DNA of 42,767 nucleotides. It comes from Cudoniella acicularis (taxonomy: Eukaryota > Ascomycota > Leotiomycetes > Helotiales > Helotiaceae). The position numbers were made by a program, and so were the translations under genes. Numbering within the stretch: the stretch's first letter is position 1; each line of letters starts with the position of its first letter. The notes beneath the pieces are model-generated. The model searched no databases. It had not been told where the DNA came from and was given only the letters and a program-made list of their open reading frames with translations. Below are positions 33,047 to 42,767 of the stretch, in pieces. The stretch lies in the NCBI GenBank assembly GCA_013054445.1, contig JAAMPI010000339.1, forward strand, positions 1-42,767, given 5' to 3'.

Positions 33047-34002
33047 TCAACTCCTCTTCACACTCACCATCTCCTGACTCGTTAACCCCTTCCCCTCAAC
33101 AAGTACACCCGCCTTCCTCAAAACACCCACCGTGTCTTGAACTACTTTTTCATCAACTCCCTTCACATCAACCGCGAACTTTACCGTCCCAAGCCACTCC
33201 CTAGCATCTTCTTCGCTGTAATCTAGTTCCGTGCTTATGTATTTTATATTCTCTTCTGCGTTGGCATTGAAATGCTGGATTCCTTTATTAACTGCTGTGA
33301 ACAGTGCCTCTAGTTGTGGCGAGGAAGGCAATATCGAAGTAGAAGCAACAATCTGCCAACTCGGCCAAGGCGTATAAATCTCTCCTATCTTCTTAATAGA
33401 GCCATTATCATAGTAGCGTTTCGAAGTGAAATGTTCCCACATGAAGAAGTCGGCTGTGCCGTTGTTTACACCGTCTCGTAACGAGGCGAAGGTTTGGAGC
33501 GGGATGTGTGTGAAGGGACTGCGACTGGAGGGTGTGAGTGTATCGGAGAGCACGAAGGACATTATGTAGGAGCCTGAGCCGATTCTGGAGACGCCGCATT
33601 TGGTGTGTGTGAGGAGGGAGTTGGGGGAGGTTATTTCGGTGCGAGAGTGGCCGGTGGAGATTGCCCAGCCTATGTTTTATTTCCCCATTAGCGTTTTCTT
33701 ATCGAAATTGGAGAGGGGGAAAGGGGGAAAGTACACAAAGGCGTCTCCACATAAGTCCCTACGATCCTATATCCTCCATCCCCTTCTAGCCCCTCCTTTC
33801 CCAACCCCGCTACCCATCCCTCTGTCAATCCGATTCCGATATCGATTTCCCCAGCGCGTAAGGAGGTTATCATGTGTCCGGTACCGCTGGGAAAAGGAAT
33901 CAATTCTGCGGAGAGGGAGAAGTATTTTTGGGCGTAGTGGAGCGGGGTACTGAAATGCTCGGGGACGAAGCCGATTCGGAGGGGTTTTTGGGTTTCCGTC
34001 AT
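33047..34002 (-). CDS. Periplasmic-binding-fold protein of the fungal Ca3427-like family
   Basis: Exons 34002-33735 and 33669-33047 (- strand; 66-bp intron, phase 1) give 296 residues. The start METQKPLRIGFVPEH-type N-terminus (MTETQKPLRIGF) opens directly into the first beta strand, so there is no signal peptide. Motifs in order are HYAQKYF, LRAGEIDIGIGLTEG, VETPLCWAISTG, GVSRIGSGSYIMS, LRDGVNNGTADFFMWEHFTSK and PWPSWQIVAS. These match type 2 periplasmic-binding folds related to thiamine-precursor (THI5/NMT1-like) and ABC-type binding proteins, of which Candida Ca3427 is the structural example. The ligand is unknown. The gene is divergent from UBC7. Confidence 0.85.
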
Positions 34003-34389
34003 TGTTACCTTGGAATTGAAGAGAGTGAAGATTCCTTGGGGAAGAAGAGGAGGGGAGAGCAGAGCTGAAGAGAGAAGAAGGGGAAAAGGAATGAAGAAAG
34101 TGAAGCGCGGGGTGTTTGATGATGGAAGAATGGAAAGAGGTGGGGTGCTCGGCTTTTCTTCGGCTTTCATTCTGGAGCACCGAAAATCCGGGGCCGGGGG
34201 TGGTTCCGAACTTCTTTCCGAGGCCTTCCTTACCTTATTAGCTTCCAATTGGGTTTGAAATCCGTCATTATTCCTCCATGCCACACGACACCTCCCAACT
34301 TCCCACGTCACAGTAATTCCAACCAACACGCTCTCTCAAGCATTTCCACCTTATCGCATCCTCCCTCTCTCTTGGTCCATTAAGTAGAA
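34003..34389. promoter_or_regulatory. Divergent promoter region, binding-fold gene / UBC7
   Basis: 387 bp between two divergent starts. It is purine-rich on the + strand at 34010-34130 and pyrimidine-rich close to UBC7. No specific element is assigned. Confidence 0.5.
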
Positions 34390-34999
34390 ATGGCTTCAGC
34401 AGGCGCCCAACGCCGTCTCCTCCAAGAATACAAAGCTCTTACCAAGAACCCACCCGAAGGGATCACCGCCGGACCTGTTTCCGAGGATGATTTGTTGTAC
34501 TGGGAGGCGCTGATCCAAGGTCCTGAGGGAACACCATTCGAGGGAGGTGTATTTCCTGCGGAGTTAAAGTTTCCCAAGGATTATCCGCTTGCCCCGCCGA
34601 GTATGCGGTTTCTTGGGGAGGTGTGGCACCCGAACGGTATGTTCTCTTTCTGTTCTTTATTTCTGAATTGAGGGTATATAGGACTTGGCAAGATAGAGGA
34701 TAGGTGGTAAGTAGAAAGATGCACGGCTAATTAGGAGTGAAATAGTCTATCCCAGCGGCTTGGTTTGCATCAGCATCCTGCATCCACCTGGAGATGACCC
34801 AAATCACTACGAACATGCCTCCGAGCGGTGGTCCCCCATCCAGAGCGTCGAGAAGATCCTATACAGCGTGATGAGTATGCTTGCGGAGCCGAATGACGAG
34901 AGTCCAGCGAATGTGGAGGCAGCCAAGATGTGGAGGGAGCAGAGACCCGAGTATGAGCGGAGGGTTAGGGAAGGGACGAGGAGGATGCTTGGGCTGTGA
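34390..34999 (+). CDS. UBC7: Ubiquitin-conjugating enzyme E2, Ubc7/UBE2G type
   Basis: Exons 34390-34636 and 34746-34999 (109-bp intron) give 166 residues. The E2 fold is complete: [37 protein letters not shown], the HPN motif split by the intron, [13 protein letters not shown] with catalytic Cys90, and the [16 protein letters not shown] insertion after the cysteine that marks the Ubc7/UBE2G class. The enzyme carries ubiquitin for ER-associated degradation with the Hrd1 and Doa10 ligases and Cue1 in yeast. Confidence 0.96.
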
Positions 35000-35646
35000 G
35001 ATGGCTATAACTTGGAGTATTCAAGGCGTAGCCGGAGCGTCTGATATCGGCGGAATTTACTGAACGGCAGAGATTTAAGGTTCCGAGGTAGGAGGTATTG
35101 CAGTAGTGGGGCATAGGAGAAATACTCGATCAATCATCATTGCACGGAAAGGTGCAAGGCGTTGAGAGTGGGCGATATTGGAGTTTTGGACCATGATAAC
35201 TCCTTTCTCGGGGATTCGCACAGGAATAATAGTACCCAATGCTATATCATTTCCTGCTAATCCCGGGCCATCCGGCGTAGCCCTCAGGCCGCGGGGTAAG
35301 AAGTAAAGTCTACGTACTTGCACTTTTTTCTGTTCAAGAAATATGGAGGGGATGCCTGTCATCCGGCGATTTAATTTTGGACATAATTAAGTCAATTGTC
35401 AGAAGTTATCTCGTCGAAATGAAAGAAGGGGTTTCGGTAGATCTCGAGTTCAATAGTTTTCGTCTGAACATTGATACTCAAAATTCCGTAATTCTGCATA
35501 ACATACGAATACAATCGGTTCTGAGCCCTTCTGTATTGTTACCGAGAACTTCAACTGACTTGGTCCTCGGGGTTACAGCAAAATGCCAACCAGCCATGGT
35601 TACGCAAATCCTTTCCACCAGTCATCAGATGAAAACAACCACTTCA
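35000..35646. other. Convergent intergenic region, UBC7 / SPO11
   Basis: Contains open frames on both strands (35075-35362 and 35377-35670) without recognisable homology. I see no real gene. Confidence 0.5.
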
Positions 35647-37357
35647 CTACCCCATGATGTCTTCCTTTAACCCAGCAACTAATTTCCCATCCAGCCACCT
35701 CCCCAAACTCTCTCCACCACCAAGAATCTGAATCTCAGCCTTGACATTCAACATCAGCATAACCCTCAATTCCCTCTTCCACTCCTCGTCTAAATCCTCC
35801 CTTTCAAGCATCTTCCCCGCAATCCTTCGATCTCTAGCTGACAATTTCAGAATACCTCTTTCGTCTTCGATGCTCTCCGGGGTGATAAAGTCATAATGAC
35901 GGATTCCGAGGTAGTTGAGAGATGGGACCGTGAGGGTGGAGGATTGGTGTGAGAGGGAAAGGGAGCCGTGGGTGTAGGTTGAGGCGATGCCGAGGCGTCC
36001 GGGTCGAAAGTCGACGAGTGCGTGGATTGAAATTTCTGGGTAGTTTGTATAGAGGAGGTGGAGGAATTGGCGGGTTAGGATGTCGGGGTAGCCTTTCGCC
36101 TATGCTGAGGTGTTAAAGGGATGTTTGATATTGCTTAGGGGATGAACTACCGTGATGAGAATTCCTTTTCCGGCAGCGGAGTCACGCCAGTAGAAGCTTG
36201 TGGCAAGAGTGCGGAAAGTTGCCTATCCAGGAGTAAGTTAAATAATTATGGATATCGGGAGTTCGCAATGGGAAGGATATACTTCTTTCTCGATTACCAA
36301 AATCCACTTCACTTCGTTCAGATGGACTTCCCTAGTTTCTTTGGGGTTTGGTACGAGAACGCCCTGGTTTTGTCAGTAGCTGGATCAATTATCAAACCAA
36401 GAGCAGACCTCAGATTCTGATGAATAGTCGGCGGTCGACTTGTCGTTCCGAGTGATGGTAAATGATCCAGCAACCAGGCCTTTTGCAGCGGCAACCTAGA
36501 ATAAGGCTAAGCAAGATGAAAAAAAAAGAGGCTACAAAAATGCATACCACATTGAGAGCATCGCGATCAATCCCCAAAGTGTATGCAAGATCATCAACAT
36601 AGCGATCGACGACTGCTTGCCTGATGAACAGGTTAGGGTCTCTGTAGTAGATATCCCTGTTCCAAGGTCAGTATGGACAGAGTCGAGAGCAAGAGAAAGG
36701 GAAAGGTAAGTGTGCATGAAAATTGTTCAAATGAAGGGTCTTGGATGATGAGATATTGAAGGATGCAGCTAATAAATGACTCGTTGTAACTAATGGGTGT
36801 CTCGATAGAATGACGAATGGAAACAACAAGTCAAGGAAGAAACGTAGGAAATTAACCTTTTGGTTGTAACTATCCCGGTAACCAAAGCCTCATGAGACAA
36901 TTCAAGAATCCTGAGTAGCGCAGCTGTATCCTATAAGTACGCGTCCCATCACCAAATGGACTAACATACTAAACTTCCAAGCTTCTTGCGGTGACTTGCT
37001 AGGAAAGGTTATTGTTCTCGTCTCAGGCTTCGACGGTTTTCTTCGGGGATCATTTTCACTTGATTTTACCCTTTTGCTGTATCTACTCTTGAGCTCGATA
37101 GTCATCACTTTCTTCTCATCTAGAATGCAGTCTGTCATCTGTTCAAAGATATCTTCGATTTTGGAGATCACTGCGCCAGATTGACTTGGATCCGCGACGT
37201 GAGACACTGTCGCATTAAATCTAGGTGAAGTCACACGTTCGTTCTCCATGGATTCTTCATGTGCAGTAAGTTCGCTGTGCGGTAAGTTTGAGAGCAAATC
37301 CGCAGAGTCATCGCGATCTGGTGTCGCTATGAATCCTGACAAAAGATCAAAATCCAT
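35647..37357 (-). CDS. SPO11: Meiotic recombination protein Spo11 (topoisomerase VI A-type)
   Basis: Seven exons (- strand): 37357-36970, 36923-36857, 36656-36548, 36495-36409, 36363-36283, 36222-36151 and 36099-35647. They sum to 1257 nt, giving 418 residues. The variable N-terminus is followed by TFPSKSPQEAWKFTALLRIL. The 5Y-CAP domain has KRDIYYRDPNLF, whose second tyrosine (about 156) is the DNA-attacking residue, and QAVVDRYVDDLA. The Toprim part has AAAKGLVAG, VKWILVIEKEATF (the metal-binding glutamate), GILITAKGYPDILTR and LVDFRPGRLGIASTYTHGS with its acidic residue. Spo11 makes the double-strand breaks that start meiotic recombination. Its intactness means a sexual cycle is at least possible. 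It is divergent from ERG7. Confidence 0.96.
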
Positions 37358-37757
37358 CTCGAAAAAAGAAATGGTTCAAGCACAGGAAACTTGCACAATA
37401 GGAAGACACCACGTCGCATAAAATCATGTTGTAGGTTGCATGTGGGATTTTGGTGGATGGTGATGTGTTGAAGATGTTGGACTTTGAAGCTCTGGTGAAG
37501 CTCCGCCCTGGTCTTTCGGCTCAAGCCGCAGGCTAGCCAGACAAAGTCTAGCCCTGGATCTTAGCGATCTCGGCCCCTGAACACTCATGGACTCGGGCCA
37601 AGCAATTTGAAGATCACTTTGTGCCTAGCACCCGCAGCTCGCAGCTCGCAGCTCACAGCTCTCAACTCCCAGCTCTCAGCAGCATCACGCTCGCTGCTGA
37701 TCAATACCTCGACCTCAAAAACTGGCACACAGCCAGCCAGTGACCTCAATCGCAACC
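37358..37757. promoter_or_regulatory. Divergent promoter region, SPO11 / ERG7
   Basis: 400 bp between two divergent starts. It contains the CAGCTC-rich repeat at 37629-37681 close to ERG7. Confidence 0.55.
37629..37681. repeat. Imperfect GCAGCTC tandem repeat
   Basis: About six to seven imperfect units of GCAGCTC / CAGCTCT in the ERG7 5' region, probably 5' UTR. Confidence 0.75.
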
Positions 37758-40133
37758 ATGGCCAAGACAAGTGTAACCTCCGCAACGGATGGATCTACTC
37801 TCAGCAGCGGGAGCAGTTACGCGAAGGCGGGAGAGAAGCGGGCCCTGAATTCAGATGACCAAACCCCAACCGCATCAACGTACAAGAAGCCTAAACTCTC
37901 CGAACACACGGATTATTCAAGATGGAGGCTGTTGGCAGAGCGGGGGAGACACACGTGGCACTATCTTCAAGACGATGAAGACGTCAAGGAGTGGCCACAA
38001 AGCTTTGCAGACAAGTATTTTCTTGGCCTTGACACGGTATCTCGTCTGCCATGAGCAATTGACACATCGCTGACTTCTAAAAGCACCTTCCTGACCAGCC
38101 CTCCCCAAAGACGCCCCTTGATTCCGTAAAGAACGCCCTCGAATTCATCAAAGAACTTCAATTACCCCCTGGACACTGGGGCTGCGAATATGGCGGACCT
38201 ATGTTTCTTATTCCTGGCGCAGTCATCACTTGGGTAGTCACCGAAACTCCTATTCCAGACCACACTGCCACCGAGATCACAAGGTACATCTTTAATCACG
38301 CACACCCTGAAGACGGAGGCTGGGGTCTTCACACCGAGGGTGACAGTTCGGTTTTTGGAACAGCCATGAATTACACGGCATGTCGTCTACTTGGTGTTGA
38401 TGCAGAGCACCCAGTGATGGTTAAAGCGAGGGGCACTTTGCACAAGATGGGAGGTGCCACCAATGGTCCACATTGGGCGAAGTTTTGGCTCAGCGTGCTT
38501 GGAGTATGCCAATGGGAAATTGTAAATCCTGTCCCGCCCGAGTTCTGGCTTTTGCCCGACTGGGTTCCCTTCGCACCCTGGCGTTGGTGGATTCACATGC
38601 GTATGGTATTCCTTCCTATGTCTTTCATCTGGTCGAAACGTTTCACCTACAAACCAATACCCCTCGTTCTCGAATTGCGGAAAGAGCTTTTCGTTCAAGA
38701 CTACGATAGCATAAATTGGAACGCACACCGAAATACTATCTATAAGGTAGACAACTACCATCCAAAGACATGGCTACTAAAAACGGCGAATTGGCTCCTG
38801 GTCAATATTTGGCCATATTTCCGAACTGAATCTTTTGCGAAGAAAGCAGAAGACTACGTCTTCAAGCAGATTCAAATGGAAGACAAAAACACCCTTTTTT
38901 CAAACCTGGGACCCGTAAATGGCCCGATGAACTTTCTCGCGTGCTATATTACAGAGGGCCCAAACGCCTACTCGGTGCAACGCCATCGGGAGCGAATAGC
39001 AGATTTCTTCTGGGTTGGCAAGGACGGACTCCTCATGAATGGCACGAATGGTGTTCAGTGCTGGGACACAGCGTTCATTATTCAAGCAGTCATGGATGCT
39101 GGTCTTGCCGAGGATCCAAAGTACCATCCTATGCTAACTGCTGCACTCGAATTCCTTGAGGATCAGCAGATCCGAGAGAATGTCGATGATCAGGATATCT
39201 GCTATAGACAGCAACGCAAAGGCGGTTGGCCTTTCAGTACCCAGGATCAAGGATATGTCGTTAGCGATTGCATATCGGAAGCCCTCAAGGCGGTACTTCT
39301 TTTACAACGAACACCAGGTTATCCAAAACTTCTCGACGATCAAAGGATATATGATGCCATCGATACTATACTTACATATCAAAATGCGTCCGGCGGTTGT
39401 GCATCATACGAGCCCACTCGTGGCTCAGAGTACCTGGAAATGCTCAATGCCGCCGAGGTGTTTGGTCGAATCATGATCGAGTACGACTACCCTGAATGCA
39501 CCACGGCCGTTGTGACGGCCTTGTCTTTGTTCACCAAGTATTACCCTGATTATAGAACTGAAGAGATCAAGGTTTTCAAGGACAAAGCTGTTGCGTACAT
39601 TCGCAGGGCCCAACGTCCTGACGGCAGCTGGTATGGTAGTTGGGGGGTCTGTTTCACGTATGCCGGCATGTTCGCTCTTGAAAGTCTTGCTAGTCTTGGC
39701 GAGACATATGGAAACAGTACTCACTCCCGAAAGGGCTGCGATTTTCTCGTTTCCAAACAAAGATCTGACGGTGGGTGGTCTGAGAGTTATAGGGTATGCC
39801 CAAATCCTTCTTTCTGATGATGTACAGTCTAACGGATGACAGTCTTGCGAATCGGGCGTCTACACAGAACACCACACGGGATCCCAGGTGGTTATGACTG
39901 CCTGGGCGTGCATCGGCTTGATGGAGGCAGACTATCCAGACCGCGCTCTGATCGAGAAGGGCTTAAAGCATATCATAAGTAAACAACAGCCCAACGGGGA
40001 GTGGCTTCAAGAAGCTATCGAAGGCGTTTTCAACAAGACTTGCATGATGGCTTATCCAAATTATAAGTTCATATTTCCGATCAAAGCGTTGGGCATGTAT
40101 GCGAAGAAGTATGGAGATATCGCCTTGCCATAG
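37758..40133 (+). CDS. ERG7: Lanosterol synthase (2,3-oxidosqualene cyclase)
   Basis: Exons 37758-38036, 38084-39793 and 39843-40133 give 759 residues. After a leader of about 50 residues comes [21 protein letters not shown]-type repeats follow ([57 protein letters not shown]). The catalytic acid lies in [10 protein letters not shown] (Asp about 488), the DCTAE-type motif, and [10 protein letters not shown] and [13 protein letters not shown] are conserved. The enzyme turns 2,3-oxidosqualene into lanosterol in ergosterol synthesis, on ER or lipid-droplet membranes. The ATG at 37758 gives the usual N-terminus; the frame upstream has no better start. Confidence 0.97.
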
Positions 40134-40614
40134 GCATTGCAGTTCTTTGTCGTAGCAATATTACTTGGTACAGCGGGGGTAGCGGAATGGAATAAGATGT
40201 AATGTTAATACGAAGAAGTAATACAACTTTGTCGATCACCTAGACCTGTGAAAACACTGACATTGGTTCTTCTATGTGTACAAGTACAAGGATTAAGATT
40301 CAGTGATGAGTGGGATGGGTGGGATGATCTTTAGCACCGACATAAACTAACTCCAAGGAATTCACGCTTCAAATTTTTGTATTTATAAAGACTGACGTTT
40401 TGAAAGGGGAAGTGCCGTGATCCTCAGGGGTGATCGGGTAAACAACGGGGCAGAATTGTCCAAGCGACAAGGCTGAGGATTTCTCGAAGCTTCCCGAGGT
40501 TCTTCTGCCTTCTGCATCTTACACTTCCAACACGACTACAAAACACCGTGAGGAACATCCCCCAAATATTCCTCCAGCCTAGCAAACCATAATTCAAACA
40601 TCTATTCACATATT
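40134..40614. other. Intergenic region, ERG7 / SGT1
   Basis: 3' flank of ERG7 and promoter of SGT1 on the same strand. Nothing else is seen. Confidence 0.5.
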
Positions 40615-41849
40615 ATGGCTTCCCACGCTGCCAGAGGCAAAACTGCCCTTGACAACAAAGACTACCCCGCCGCAATCGAACACCTTACCACGGCTTTAAA
40701 AGAGTCCCAATCACCGCTCTGGTTAATTCAACGCTCAACCGCCTATCAGCGCTCTGGTCAGCATGAGCTCGCACTCGCAGATGCTGATAATGCTGTGCTA
40801 GCCGCAATCTCTCGCTCCCGCCGGGAGTTAATTGCTACGGCGCAATTCCGTCGAGCTATCGCATTGCATGGTATGGGCAGATTCGGAAACGCACGGCTAT
40901 GCTTCAACTGGTGCCACAAGTACAATGAGAAAGAGAAAGGATTGACAATGTGGGTTGCGAAGGTGAAGAAGGACTACGATGATGCGGGTGGTGAGGATGC
41001 GGAGGTCAATCAAACGACCGTGAAGGAGATCCCTGACAAGGTTGAGGAGGTAAACAGGGGCGATAAAGGAAAGGGAAAAGAAGTTGAGAAGAATGGCACT
41101 GCTACGAAGGGTAAGGGCAAAGAGGTTGCAGCACCGGTAGTAGCACCAACCCTCACGCAAACGCCCAAGGAAAAGATTCGAGAGGAGTTTTATCAAACAA
41201 GCACGAATGTCACGATTGAGATTCTTGCTAAGGGTGTTCCCCAAAAAGAGACTCAAGTAGAAATCCAAGAAGGAGAGGTGAGTAATTCTCCTACATATCT
41301 TTAGCAATCGCTAACAATGAGTAGCTTGGGGTCAGCTTCCCACTCGGCACTGGTACATATGACTACACAATCACGCCACTCTTCCGCCGAGTTGACCCAT
41401 CAAAATCCTCTTTCCGAATTACCCCCCACAAGATTGAGATTATCCTTCATAAAGCAGTCCCTGGCATAAAATGGCCAACACTCGAAGGCACAGAAAAGAT
41501 CGTATCGAGCGCAACTGTTCCAGAGGACGATGAGAAGATCAAAGCCGCCGTTCTTGAAGCACAAAAGGAAAAGGAAAAGGCCCCTGCGTATCCCACATCC
41601 TCTCGCACCGGACCCAAAAACTGGGACAAGGTTGTTGAAGACAAGGCAGATGAGGATGAAGAGGCAGGTGTTGATGACTTCTTCAAGAAGCTTTACAAAG
41701 GTTCTGACGATGATACCCGTCGTGCGATGATGAAGAGCTATATCGAGAGCAATGGAACGAGCTTGAGTACAAATTGGGATCAAGTTGGTACCCAGACTTT
41801 CCAGACTGAGCCGCCGGAGGGAATGGAGGCGAAGAAGTGGGATTCCTAA
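40615..41849 (+). CDS. SGT1: SGT1 co-chaperone (TPR-CS-SGS)
   Basis: Exons 40615-41277 and 41325-41849 (47-bp intron) give 395 residues. TPR repeats cover about residues 1-115 (ALDNKDYPAAIEHLTTAL, AYQRSGQHELALADADNAV). A Lys/Glu-rich linker follows. The CS domain starts near 190 (EEFYQTSTNVTIEILAKG, GTYDYTITPLF, ITPHKIEIILHKAVPGIKW). The SGS domain forms the C-terminus (SSRTGPKNWDKVVED, DFFKKLYKGSDDDTRRAMMKSYIESNGTSLSTNW, end KKWDS). SGT1 works with Hsp90 and Skp1 in kinetochore and SCF ubiquitin-ligase assembly and, in many eukaryotes, with NLR-type receptors. Confidence 0.97.
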
Positions 41850-42767
41850 GTGCATCGTGGATCTTCTTGGAAGACTGGATTGGGATTTTCTGAATTATTT
41901 GAGGCGGTTAGCGTTGTTGCTGGTACCTATTGACTGCATCTTGACTTGGCGTTAAGGAGCGAAAAGTATTATGAGAAATAAATTAAGAACAATTCACTAG
42001 CCCGCATCTATAGGAATGTATTTTTGAGGCGAACGTTCTCTCTTTCCTCTCAGTATGAGGTCGCTTTCTTCCAGGGTCTGCTTTTCGGTTATAGCTACCC
42101 CTGTTTTTATCTCCAACTCCAGAGTAACCTTCCCTATTACACAAATGTATTATTCTTAAGAAGGAAACTTATCCAGTTGTGGAAAGCGGGAGTTTACCTT
42201 GTCAATACAACTATACAAACCACTTTTTCGAGAAGGAAAGGGCCCCTATATGGCAGTTTCTGAAAATGACCCCCATCGAGCTAGCAAGAAGCTACCCCTG
42301 AGCAAAGTGGGTCATGCCTGTGCACCGGTACCCTAGGCAGGTGTCAACTTGGCACGGCGATCCTTTTCAGCCTCCAAAAACACATCTATCCATTGCACCA
42401 TCATGTTTGCAGTAGCTTTGCGTCAAACAGCTCCGCCCGATCTCCGCGTTGGCGATGTGTTAGTCGTATCACACTGCTTCTTTCGATCATGCGGCTCCGC
42501 GCGATATATCCCACCATAATATAGCTCTCGCCAGCTGTCGGTGGCTTTCCCCTTCAGCCTTCAGCCTTCCGGCACATGACACCAACAACACTCCCACGCA
42601 TCTACAATGCTCTCCAGCAATTCTACAAAACATCAAGATAAAGATCACTGCCCCCCTATACCCTCGCTGTCCTCACGCCCGCTCCTCGAACGCTCGCCAT
42701 CCGCTTCGCGCCACAGCCTTACGGATTAGGCGGAGTACCAAAGCACTGTTACAACTACCCAGCAGCC
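41850..42767. other. Right-end flank without assigned gene
   Basis: 3' flank of SGT1, then about 900 bp without a recognised gene. From about 42540 the base composition turns C-rich, like a fungal promoter or 5' UTR, and a + strand frame beginning near 42631 stays open to the window end. A gene may start at or beyond the edge, but I cannot name it. Confidence 0.4.

Noticed and set aside
35075..35670. Two open frames between UBC7 and SPO11
   Set aside because: No recognisable motifs, no splice continuation, and they lie in the convergent 3' flanks.

Overview
This is nuclear DNA of a filamentous ascomycete (Pezizomycotina; a leotiomycete would fit, but that is a guess). Genes are split by many short introns with GT..AG ends and CTAAC/CTGAC-like branch sites. 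Both strands are used, there are no operons, and the recognisable genes are fungal: ERG7, SPO11, SGT1, UBC7, glucosidase II alpha, the FLILHELTA family, and homologues of Aspergillus Sph3, Ega3 and Agd3.

The window has two halves. The left part (about 0.3-26 kb) is accessory. After the 3' end of a 5-oxoprolinase gene comes a tandem array of three copies (1.0-6.0 kb) of a two-domain gene I cannot assign. All six domains carry a VGD(F/Y)V...NLRTG...W..F core and an invariant C-x-C-x4-C-x-C knuckle. The middle copy has two nonsense codons exactly where glutamines are expected. Next lie three genes whose Aspergillus homologues belong to the galactosaminogalactan (GAG) cluster: a spherulin-4/GH135 hydrolase (sph3-like, +), a membrane-anchored GH114 endo-galactosaminidase (ega3-like, -) and a CE18-type deacetylase (agd3-like, -, eight exons, one single-base frame break). 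The UDP-glucose epimerase (uge3) and glycosyltransferase (gtb3) of the full cluster are not in the window.

From 15.3 to 26.1 kb there are four decayed fungal accessory genes: a DUF7025-type AAA+ ATPase, a STAND/NACHT-associated protein, a fungal C2H2 protein and a DUF7580 protein. All carry in-frame stops and frame slips, several of the C-to-T (RIP-like) kind. One intact gene sits among them, a four-exon MscL-type mechanosensitive channel at 20.1-21.1 kb.

The right part (27-42 kb) is compact housekeeping DNA with intact, phase-consistent gene models: FLILHELTA-family mitochondrial protein (+), nucleoside diphosphate kinase (-), glucosidase II alpha (+), Ca3427-like periplasmic-binding-fold protein (-), UBC7 (+), SPO11 (-), ERG7 (+) and SGT1 (+). 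Several are divergent pairs with promoter regions of roughly 260-400 bp. The switch near 26-27 kb from decayed accessory genes to conserved genes is abrupt.

Gene models were made by reading splice sites by eye. For the housekeeping genes, sph3, ega3 and MscL, the exon lengths sum to whole codons. No database search or alignment program was used.
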